Shown here: positions 8,153-15,169 of the stretch, in pieces
Layout: every line of letters begins with the position of its first letter
How positions within the stretch are numbered: position 1 is the stretch's first letter
Program-made: the position numbers and the translations under genes
Notes under the pieces: generated by a model
Told to the model about the DNA's origin: nothing
What the model saw: only the letters and a program-made list of their open reading frames with translations
The model's database searches: none
From: an uncultured Clostridia bacterium
GTDB taxonomy: Bacteria > Bacillota > Clostridia > TANB77 > CAG-508
Assembly: GCA_934167135.1 (NCBI GenBank)
Contig: CAKPKI010000011.1
Span: 1-24,349 of the forward strand
Direction of reading: 5' to 3'
Length of the DNA stretch: 24,349 bases

Positions 8153-8792
8153 ATCTATCATTCCTTTTAAATATAATTCTATATAAGAGTTTTCCATTAA
8201 GTAAAAAAAAACTCCTCAAGTTTGGTATTATTCCATATTTTTTCATATAAATTTCATCATCATATTTTTTTTCCAAATAGCACTCTTTTATTACATATTC
8301 TTCCAATAATTTATCAATTTCTTTAATATTATATTTATAATAATCTTTTTTCATTTCAATTGTGTTACTCAATTTAATTATTTTGCTTACAAATGACATG
8401 CAATTATGTGTCTTATATATTTTAATTCCGTGGAATATAGGCATTGTAATCATTGAGTATAAGTTAAAAATATATTCATCATTATTATTTTCTATTTTTT
8501 TTACATAATTTTTTATTATTCTAATATTTGATTCTGATACTGGGATTTTAAAAACCTTTACTTTAATATTTTTATTATTTCCAAATGCATAATGTTCTTT
8601 TTTTTCATGCATAAACCCCGCATCAAATGGCAAATAGTGTTTTCTTCTTGAAAAAGTTATAAAATCATTCAATTTGTCATCATATGACATAGCTACATGA
8701 GTATACTCATAACCATCTATCTTTCTAACAATTTTCCCAAGTCCTGTTAATGCTTTAATTAAAATAATATATATATATTCGTTATTTTCCAT
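8145..8792 (-). CDS. Permuted papain-fold (LRAT/YiiX, NlpC/P60-like) protein, possible lipid acyl-transfer or thiol hydrolase
   Basis: The protein has 215 residues and no clear signal peptide or full membrane span. Two conserved-looking boxes appear: YTHVAMSYD (H32) near the N-terminus and HNCMSFVSKII (C131) in the middle. The order His then Cys, about 100 residues apart, and the NCxxFV-like Cys box match circularly permuted NlpC/P60 proteins such as LRAT and YiiX. In that group some members are phospholipid acyltransferases or thioesterases and others peptidases. I infer a thiol enzyme acting on a lipid or acyl-thioester, because its direct neighbours are a CDP-alcohol transferase (1 nt upstream) and PEP mutase (8-nt overlap downstream). 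An AAAGGAA site precedes the ATG. It could instead modify cell-wall peptides. Function is not established by sequence. Confidence 0.6.
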   Translation of the reverse strand: MENNEYIYIILIKALTGLGKIVRKIDGYEYTHVAMSYDDKLNDFITFSRRKHYLPFDAGFMHEKKEHYAFGNNKNIKVKVFKIPVSESNIRIIKNYVKKIENNNDEYIFNLYSMITMPIFHGIKIYKTHNCMSFVSKIIKLSNTIEMKKDYYKYNIKEIDKLLEEYVIKECYLEKKYDDEIYMKKYGIIPNLRSFFLLNGKLLYRIIFKRNDRYE

Positions 8793-8793
8793 A

Positions 8794-9480
8794 TTAATTT
8801 CCTTTTTTATCTTGTATACTTAACCTTCTGAATAATTGAATTTGTAATCTAATCATTTCATAATACATTGGTAATCCACCTAGTATAAATACAATATCTG
8901 CAAATTTCATTCCAAATCCTAGTACGAATATAATATCTTTTTTTCCAAATATCATACTTCCAATACACAATACTATAAAAAACAAATGTGTTTCAATTGG
9001 ACCTAATCTTGGGAATAAAAATTCCTTTAAATATAACATATAATTCATTGCAGTAAAAATAATTAAAGCATATACTGGCACTAAAAATATGGATAATTCA
9101 AAACTTACAAATCCCGCAAATGCAAGTGCTATTATTAAATATGTTATATGTAATATATCTGTTAGTAAATCAAAATAACCACCCGCCTTTGATGTCATAT
9201 TTCTTATCCTAGCAATATATCCATCTAAATCATCACAAATCAAATGACACAAAAGTCCAAATATAGTTCCTATTAATAACAATGGATTCAATTTTGAAAA
9301 AAATGCACATATAATTCCAATTAGACCTCCTATTGCTCCAATCAATGTTATTTGATTCGGTGTAATGTTTAGAGGAATATGTTTGCCAATTGTCCTATAC
9401 AACAATTGTTGAAATCCAGTTTCTAATTTACTTGGAATTATTTTTTTTACATTATTTACATTCTCTTCTTTTCTACTCAT
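8794..9480 (-). CDS. CDP-alcohol phosphatidyltransferase family membrane protein
   Basis: An integral membrane enzyme of about 228 residues with roughly six hydrophobic helices. The family signature D-x2-D-G-x2-A-R-x8-G-x3-D-x3-D is complete: D85, D88-G89, A92-R93, G102, D106 and D110 (numbered from the first of three Met codons). These enzymes displace CMP from a CDP-linked substrate with an alcohol. Usually that is CDP-diacylglycerol plus an alcohol, but the CDP-choline/ethanolamine branch moves the head group onto diacylglycerol. Beside a nucleotidyltransferase and HEP-forming genes, transfer of a CMP-activated phosphonate to a lipid hydroxyl is the simplest reading. Of three tandem ATGs (9486, 9483, 9480), the third has the best spacing (8 nt) from AGGAG and gives an 8-nt overlap with the upstream stop. 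The acceptor is inferred. Confidence 0.88.
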   Translation of the reverse strand: MSRKEENVNNVKKIIPSKLETGFQQLLYRTIGKHIPLNITPNQITLIGAIGGLIGIICAFFSKLNPLLLIGTIFGLLCHLICDDLDGYIARIRNMTSKAGGYFDLLTDILHITYLIIALAFAGFVSFELSIFLVPVYALIIFTAMNYMLYLKEFLFPRLGPIETHLFFIVLCIGSMIFGKKDIIFVLGFGMKFADIVFILGGLPMYYEMIRLQIQLFRRLSIQDKKGN

Positions 9481-10852
9481 CATCATTGCTCCTTTTATTT
9501 TTCAGAATATTCTTAACAAATGACCATATATAATCACCATAATCTATAAAATCGTATACTCCTTCTCTCTTTGCTTTTAAAAATAGTCTAATTACTAGCT
9601 TATAATAATTAAAATAATACTTTTTTACACTTATTTTGCTTGGTTTAGCAACCACATGTAAATAATCCCAATGTGATGGATTATTTGTAATTAGCTTATC
9701 TTTATACTTTTCATATATTTCCATTCCCATTTCTGGTGTAAATATGGATATTGCAATATGTTTTATCTTATGCTCTTTTATCCACGTATATAGAGTTTTA
9801 AAATCTTTTGGAGTATAATCTAAATCCACAATAAACATCCCCATAATATTAATACCCAATTTATTACAAATATCAATACTTTTTATATTATTGTTAACAT
9901 TAGATTTTTTATCATAATCTAAAAGTTTATTATCATTTATTGCCTCCAATCCAACTAAAACATAGTACAATCCAATCTCTTTTAATTTAGACATAAGTTC
10001 TTCATTTTGGGCAATAAAATCAGATCTTCCATAACAAATATATTTCTTTTTAATATTTTTTTCTTTTATTAATTTAACAAACTCGTATAGTCTTTCTTTG
10101 TTAAATAAAAAATCATCATCTACAATATATATATTATCTGCTTTAATATTTTCAATTTCTTCTACTACTTGTTCAATATTTCTAAACACATATTGTCCCA
10201 TATTCATTTTATTTCTGTGACAAAATTTACAATGATATGGACAACAATATGCTGTTCTTACCCAAGCCGAATGTTCTAACTCCAAATATCTATAATTTCT
10301 AGGATGTTCATAAAAATATGTCCTATCTGGCAAAGGTAATTTATTAATATCAAAAGAACATTGTTTATTTTTTACCCAAGAATTTTCTTTTTTATAACAA
10401 ATACCATCTATACTATTTAAGTCAACTTCCTTATCACTAAAATGATAATTTATTATATCTAATATTTTATATACATCAAATGTTGTTAAAATATAATCCA
10501 CATAATTTCTATACATTCTTTTATAACATAATTGTGCATGTAGTCCACCTATTATTGTTATTATTTCTTTATTATATCTTTTTGCTTCTTCGCAATATTC
10601 CAATATAAAATTCTCTTGTCTTGTTCTACCACATACATATACAATATTAGGTTTGAATTCTTTTATTTTAATTTTTACTGTTTTATTTTCTACTTGTCCA
10701 TCATATATTTCTACATTATGTCCTTTTTCTTTTAAGATAGCTGAAATATATTCAAGCTCTAAACATTCATTTTCAATTATTCCAACAAAATTATATTTAG
10801 TTCTTGAAATTTCTGGATGAATAAGAAGAATTTTTAATTTATCTATTTTCAT
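9473..10852 (-). CDS. Cobalamin-binding radical SAM protein (class B methyltransferase-like)
   Basis: The 459-residue protein starts with a Rossmann-like B12-binding domain (about 1-140: KILLIHPEISR, LEYISAILKEKGHNVEIYD, IIGGLHAQL in place of the usual GGxHAT). The radical SAM domain follows, with C204, C208 and C211 forming the CxxxCxxC iron-sulfur motif within AYCCPYHCKFCHR. The C-terminal part is rich in Lys and aromatic residues. Class B members methylate unactivated carbon or phosphorus; others, such as BchE, do other radical chemistry. In fosfomycin synthesis the relative Fom3 methylates CMP-HEP, the compound this operon may make, so a C-methylated phosphonate is a reasonable guess. The frame opens from a TTG further upstream, but AAAGGG lies 6 nt before the ATG at 10852. 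It overlaps the ligase gene by 14 nt. Confidence 0.85.
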   Translation of the reverse strand: MKIDKLKILLIHPEISRTKYNFVGIIENECLELEYISAILKEKGHNVEIYDGQVENKTVKIKIKEFKPNIVYVCGRTRQENFILEYCEEAKRYNKEIITIIGGLHAQLCYKRMYRNYVDYILTTFDVYKILDIINYHFSDKEVDLNSIDGICYKKENSWVKNKQCSFDINKLPLPDRTYFYEHPRNYRYLELEHSAWVRTAYCCPYHCKFCHRNKMNMGQYVFRNIEQVVEEIENIKADNIYIVDDDFLFNKERLYEFVKLIKEKNIKKKYICYGRSDFIAQNEELMSKLKEIGLYYVLVGLEAINDNKLLDYDKKSNVNNNIKSIDICNKLGINIMGMFIVDLDYTPKDFKTLYTWIKEHKIKHIAISIFTPEMGMEIYEKYKDKLITNNPSHWDYLHVVAKPSKISVKKYYFNYYKLVIRLFLKAKREGVYDFIDYGDYIWSFVKNILKNKRSNDDE

Positions 10853-12554
10853 CTTTTTCCCTTTCCTCATTTTCAAGCTTTGAATATGCTATTTTTCCAA
10901 TTAATGTTTTTGGTAGTTCCTCTCTAAATTCATATTCACTCGGCCAAGAATATCGTGCCAAATTCTTTTCACAGTGTTCTTTTATTTCGTTTAAAATATC
11001 ATCATTTGATGTATATTCGTTTTTTAATACAATAAACGCTTTTGCCACTTGTACTTTATATGGATGATTTATCCCTATCACACAAGACATAAGAACTTTT
11101 GGATGTGAATCTATAATGTTTTCTATATATTGTGGATATAGACAATATCCAGAACTCATAATAACTCTTTTTAATCTTTGTTTAAAATGTATAAAACCAT
11201 CTTTATCCATATACCCTAAATCTCCTGTATATAACCAAGTTAGACCATCTTTATGTTTTTTTAAAACTCGTTTAGTTTCTTCTTCATCATTCAAATATCC
11301 TTTCATAACAGATGGACCACTAATCAAAATCTCTCCTTCTTTTTCAAATGATAATTCTTCTTCTGTGTTTGGTTTAACAATTTTATAATATGTATCCGGA
11401 TATGGAATTCCTATGCTTCCCTCTCTATAATAATTCATTGGTGTTAGACAACTTCCTGTAACACACTCTGTCAATCCATATCCTTCTCTTATTTGAATAT
11501 TTGCACCATGTTCTTTCAAAAATTTATCAATCTTTTTTTTCAAATTAATAGAAAGGGAATCTCCTCCTGATATCGCACATTTTATAAATGACAAATCATA
11601 TCCATTCAATCTTCTATTTCTTAATAGGGCTTCATATAAAGTAGGAACTCCAGCTATAATATTAGGTTTATATTTTTTTAATATTTTATCAAATGTTTTA
11701 GCACTAAATTGTGGTAATAATATACTGGTTCCTCCAAAATACTGTACTGTATGTATGCAAATCCCGAGACCAAATCCGTGAAATATTGGCATTATTGCTA
11801 ATCCTCTATCTTTTTCTTTCAAACATTGACATGCTTCATAACTTTGCATCGCCAAAGCATTAAAATTTAAATTAGTTAATTCTATCCCTTTAGGACTACC
11901 AGTTGTTCCTCCACTATATAATATTACAGCAATATCTTTTCCTTTAAAATCACTTTCTATCTTTTTATGATAATTTTCACTTAATTTAATAAACTTATTC
12001 CAAGATAAATTAAGATTACTCTTTTCTAATTTTATTTTTCTTCCCTTTGTTAATTGGTATCCTATTTTTAGGTAAAACGGCATTGAATCTTTCACTGATA
12101 CAACTATACACTTCTTTAATTTTGTATCTTTTGCAATATGATTTATCTTATTGAATGCAATATCTATCGTTATCACATAAAAACTTTTTGAAATATTCAA
12201 AAAGTTTTTAATTTCATTTTCTGCTGACAATGGATGAATCATGTTAGCAACTGCACCAATTTTGTTTATAGCATAAAATGCAATTATTGCTTCTGGAGTA
12301 TTTGGCATACATATACTAACTCTTTCATTTTTTTTAATTCCAAGACTTTTTAAAGCTCTTGCACATTTATCTATTTGTGTAATAAATTCTTTATATGTTT
12401 TTTTCGTACCATAATAATTATAACTAATATAATTTTCTCGACCTTTCATTGATTTTTCTAGCATATTATATAAAGAATTTTCTGGATATTTTAAATGAGG
12501 TTTAACTCCATCATAAAATCCATACCAAGGTGTTTTTATTTTATTATTTTCCAT
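10839..12554 (-). CDS. AMP-dependent acyl-CoA synthetase/ligase
   Basis: A full-length 571-residue member of the ANL superfamily. Core motifs are intact: P-loop YSGGTTGSPKG (213-223), GYGLTE (358-363), YTGDLGYMD (442-450) and the C-terminal catalytic Lys K554 in KTLIGKIAYSK. A hydrophobic stretch occurs near VRVS-ICMPN but there is no obvious signal peptide. It adenylates a carboxylic acid, most likely a fatty acid, and passes it to CoA or another thiol. It starts 9 nt after the PlsC-type gene, with GGGAG between them. Two uses are plausible: acyl-CoA for the acyltransferase next door, or an acyl donor for the N-terminal condensation domain of the co-regulated NRPS. Chain length cannot be read from the sequence. 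Confidence 0.88.
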   Translation of the reverse strand: MENNKIKTPWYGFYDGVKPHLKYPENSLYNMLEKSMKGRENYISYNYYGTKKTYKEFITQIDKCARALKSLGIKKNERVSICMPNTPEAIIAFYAINKIGAVANMIHPLSAENEIKNFLNISKSFYVITIDIAFNKINHIAKDTKLKKCIVVSVKDSMPFYLKIGYQLTKGRKIKLEKSNLNLSWNKFIKLSENYHKKIESDFKGKDIAVILYSGGTTGSPKGIELTNLNFNALAMQSYEACQCLKEKDRGLAIMPIFHGFGLGICIHTVQYFGGTSILLPQFSAKTFDKILKKYKPNIIAGVPTLYEALLRNRRLNGYDLSFIKCAISGGDSLSINLKKKIDKFLKEHGANIQIREGYGLTECVTGSCLTPMNYYREGSIGIPYPDTYYKIVKPNTEEELSFEKEGEILISGPSVMKGYLNDEEETKRVLKKHKDGLTWLYTGDLGYMDKDGFIHFKQRLKRVIMSSGYCLYPQYIENIIDSHPKVLMSCVIGINHPYKVQVAKAFIVLKNEYTSNDDILNEIKEHCEKNLARYSWPSEYEFREELPKTLIGKIAYSKLENEEREKDENR

Positions 12555-12563
12555 ATTTACTCC

Positions 12564-13151
12564 CTACTCTTTTGAATCAATTATCATTTTTTTTACTTGT
12601 TGAAATAACAATTCATTTGCCTCTTCAACTTCCATTCCATATACATCTAATGGTTTTCCAAATGTTATTTTCAAGTTCTTACTTCTGAATTTATAATCTC
12701 CTGTTATTGAATATGGGATTATCTTACAATTTGTTTTCTGTGCCATTACTACTGCTCCTACCTTAAATGGTAATAGTATTTCTTCTGTATAATTTCTTTT
12801 GGCCTCTGGAGATACATTTATTAAAGAATCATTTTTTAAATATTCTATTGCAGTTATTAATGCTTCCTTATTGTGTTTTGCATGCAAATCTACTGGTATT
12901 GTACCTATAGCACGAAAAAAACATCCAAATTTTCCATCATACAAATCTTTTTTTGCCAATGTATGAACTACTCTTTTCGTACATGCATCTACTAATATAG
13001 GATCTAATGCATGTTTATGATTTCCTGCTATAACCGCTGGACCTTTTTTAGGTATATATTCCTTATTTACTATTGTAGGATTGTAATATATAAAAAAGAT
13101 TTTTATAAACATTGTTCTTAATATTTTATACAATAACTCTTTTTTCTTCAT
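12564..13151 (-). CDS. PlsC-type lysophospholipid/1-acylglycerol-3-phosphate acyltransferase
   Basis: The 195-residue protein belongs to the PlsC/LPLAT family. The catalytic HX4D box is present (GNHKHALDP, H45 and D50). The second block reads GTIPVDL (83-89), and the third is PEAKR (115-119) instead of the usual PEGTR, so substrate contacts may differ. A hydrophobic N-terminus (about 8-24) would hold it at the membrane. It moves an acyl group from acyl-CoA or acyl-ACP to a lysolipid or another hydroxyl. It is the first gene of the eight-gene operon, with its own promoter and AAGGTG site 7 nt before the ATG. General phosphatidate synthesis is possible, but its place here suggests acylation of a special lipid. 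Confidence 0.87.
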   Translation of the reverse strand: MKKKELLYKILRTMFIKIFFIYYNPTIVNKEYIPKKGPAVIAGNHKHALDPILVDACTKRVVHTLAKKDLYDGKFGCFFRAIGTIPVDLHAKHNKEALITAIEYLKNDSLINVSPEAKRNYTEEILLPFKVGAVVMAQKTNCKIIPYSITGDYKFRSKNLKITFGKPLDVYGMEVEEANELLFQQVKKMIIDSKE

Positions 13152-13179
13152 AAACTATCACCTTTTCATTCTTAATATC

Positions 13180-13208
13180 ATTATACAAGATTCGATCCTA
13201 TTTTTCAA
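13180..13208 (-). promoter_or_regulatory. SigA promoter of the phosphonate-lipid operon
   Basis: On the minus strand, TTGAAA (13203-13208), a 17-bp spacer and TATAAT (13180-13185) lie about 30 bp before the first start codon. The conserved element at 13232-13268 starts 24 bp upstream of the -35 box. Confidence 0.8.
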
Positions 13209-13231
13209 TAACTACTATATTTTTTTAAAAT

Positions 13232-13268
13232 TTCCGTTACTAGATAATAATTTTGATAAAATTTTCAA
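13232..13268 (-). promoter_or_regulatory. Conserved upstream element, copy A
   Basis: A 37-bp stretch that matches copy B (22722-22759) in 33 of 38 aligned columns with a single gap, including the identical 18-mer TTTTGATAAAATTTTCAA (13251-13268). Both copies have the same orientation and begin 24 bp upstream of the -35 box of their minus-strand operon. The likely role is a shared activator or repressor site; a dispersed intergenic repeat is the alternative. Confidence 0.6.
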
Positions 13269-13301
13269 GGAGTTCTTTGTATTAATTTAAAATAAACCAG
13301 T

Positions 13302-13330
13302 AACAGGATTTCTTTAAAAGAAATCCTGTT
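13302..13330. terminator. Perfect hairpin downstream of the histidine kinase gene
   Basis: AACAGGATTTCTTT (13302-13315), one central base, then its exact complement (13317-13330). It lies 3 bp beyond the kinase stop codon and should end the NRPS operon. The T-rich tail is better on the plus strand (TTTTTTATTT) than on the minus strand, where the sequence after the hairpin is ACTGGTTTATTTT, so termination of the operon may be partial while antisense transcription is blocked well. Confidence 0.65.
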
Positions 13331-13332
13331 TT

Positions 13333-15156
13333 TTATTTACTTTTTACTGGTATTATAATATTAAATGTAGTGCCCTTTCCCTCTTCTGTAACATATGTAA
13401 TATCTCCACCAAAATGAGCCTTTATATTGGAATATGACATATACAAGCCCAATCCTGTACCATTTTTTCCTTTCGTAGTTACCATTTCTTTAAACAATCT
13501 TTCCTGAACCTCTTTTGGTAAACCACCCGCAAAATCAGTTATTGAAAACACTATATCATTCTCTTTTTTACTTACTTTTAACTCTATATTTTGGTCATGT
13601 TTACCCTCATATGCTTGTATAGCATTTGAAATCATATTATTAACTACTTGTACAAGGCTATTTACATTACCATTTAATACTTGATTTTCATCAGCTTTCA
13701 TCACTATATTCATATATATATATGCATTCTTCAATTCATGTTTCATCAAAATATTAACTCTTTTTATAAGTTCTTCAATTGTAAATTCTTCAGAATCATC
13801 ACTAGACAGTGATGCAACAGCTTGTCCTTTTACAGTTGTTATAATATCTGACATATACTCTAAGTGAGCCCTTATTTTTGGAATCCATTCCTTCATATCT
13901 TTTGCAATATCATGATGATCTTGTGAATTAACAAGTGGGTCATCTATTGATTCATCATATTCATTTATTAAATTATCTAATCCTTGTACTGCACCTGCAA
14001 TTGACATTATTGGAGTTTTTAAATTATGTGCTATTCCTCCTATTAATTGTCCAAGTCCAGCTAAACGTTCTCTTTCCATTAATATATCTTGATTATTTTT
14101 TATAGTTTCCATATCTTCTTTATGTTGTGTTATATCTTTTAATAAAAATAGTGTTCCTAAAAATGTATTATCTGATTTTATTGTTGTTATTTCTATTTTA
14201 AAATATTTTTTTATTTTTGAAAAATGTTGTTCAAATGCTATTGTTTTATTTGTTTTATTGGATTTTTGAATTGCTTTACTTATTCTTTCAACTGATTTTT
14301 CACTTACTTGTCTATCTTCTAAAAATTTTATAAAATTTCTACTTCTTAATTCATTTTGCTTTAATTTAAATATCTCTAAAAATGTTCTATTAAAATCTGT
14401 AATTGTATTATTTTCATCAATTACTACATAACCATCTGATATTCTATCAACTATTTTCTGTAATGCTATTGGTGCTATTCTTAGAAAATTGAATTTCAAT
14501 ATAGCAAATGTATAAAATATTACTGCTATTGAAAAACTTATTGGTGTTAAACATACATTCATATTATATATTTTAAATGTTCCAAGCAAATTCACCAATA
14601 TTGGGAATATTGTTCCTACAATTATTAATATTGTTTGTTTAGAAAATGCTCCCGAATTTTTTTGAGAGGCATTTACCATTATTCCAATACTTATCAATAG
14701 TAATCCATATGTATATATTGAATGAATATAAAAATATGGTCCATATACCATCTCATTTAAATTTGAAGAATATACTTTATAAAATAAATGATGATATTGA
14801 TTAGTATATAATATTAACAATGTTAAAAATGGTACTATAAATAATAATAAATATCTTTTTTTAAATCTTATTTTTGTATTTTTAAATATAATTGCCACAA
14901 AGAATAATGCCACAGGCAGAAAACAAGTTCCTATATATATAAAATTTTCGAAATATATTGGTTCTATATTAAAAAAACTTGTACATACTAATTGTGTAAT
15001 TACTCCTACACTTATAACTAATACTGTTATCAAAACTGTTGCAAATGCATTTTGCAGTTGTGAAACAGGTTTTTTTCCTAAAATATTACCTATCAACAAT
15101 ATTATTGATAATGTTGATATTACTAAAAATATAAATTCTGTATCTATAACTACCAT
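13333..15156 (-). CDS. Membrane sensor histidine kinase (7TM N-terminus, PAS, HisKA-like, HATPase)
   Basis: The protein has 607 residues. The first 225 carry about seven hydrophobic helices, like the N-terminal 7TM region of many clostridial kinases. A PAS domain follows (about 232-345: DGYVVIDENNTITDFNRTF). The phosphoacceptor box is GIAHNLKTPIMS with H377; the usual Glu or Asp after His is Asn. The ATPase domain has the N box NMISNAIQAYEG (507-518), G1 DFAGGLP (541-547) and G2 GTGLGLYMS (566-574). It should sense a signal at the membrane and phosphorylate a response regulator. It starts 13 nt after the NRPS stop with AAGGAGA between, so both are one operon. No partner regulator is adjacent; sensing the NRPS product is a possibility that sequence cannot test. 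Confidence 0.9.
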   Translation of the reverse strand: MVVIDTEFIFLVISTLSIILLIGNILGKKPVSQLQNAFATVLITVLVISVGVITQLVCTSFFNIEPIYFENFIYIGTCFLPVALFFVAIIFKNTKIRFKKRYLLLFIVPFLTLLILYTNQYHHLFYKVYSSNLNEMVYGPYFYIHSIYTYGLLLISIGIMVNASQKNSGAFSKQTILIIVGTIFPILVNLLGTFKIYNMNVCLTPISFSIAVIFYTFAILKFNFLRIAPIALQKIVDRISDGYVVIDENNTITDFNRTFLEIFKLKQNELRSRNFIKFLEDRQVSEKSVERISKAIQKSNKTNKTIAFEQHFSKIKKYFKIEITTIKSDNTFLGTLFLLKDITQHKEDMETIKNNQDILMERERLAGLGQLIGGIAHNLKTPIMSIAGAVQGLDNLINEYDESIDDPLVNSQDHHDIAKDMKEWIPKIRAHLEYMSDIITTVKGQAVASLSSDDSEEFTIEELIKRVNILMKHELKNAYIYMNIVMKADENQVLNGNVNSLVQVVNNMISNAIQAYEGKHDQNIELKVSKKENDIVFSITDFAGGLPKEVQERLFKEMVTTKGKNGTGLGLYMSYSNIKAHFGGDITYVTEEGKGTTFNIIIPVKSK

Positions 15157-15169
15157 TTTTCTTTCTCCT

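Noticed and set aside
8153..8197. Longer PEP mutase start at 8197
   Set aside because: It would extend the overlap with the upstream gene to over 50 nt and has no good ribosome binding site, while the ATG at 8152 has AAAAGGA at 9 nt.
10853..10876. Longer radical SAM start at the TTG at 10876
   Set aside because: A TTG within the ligase coding sequence without a better ribosome binding site; the ATG at 10852 starts the protein just before the B12-binding domain.
4309..13151. Fosfomycin or phosphinothricin gene cluster
   Set aside because: Early steps match, but there is no HppE-like epoxidase, no FomA/FomB-like kinase and no phosphinate-specific enzyme; lipid genes dominate instead.
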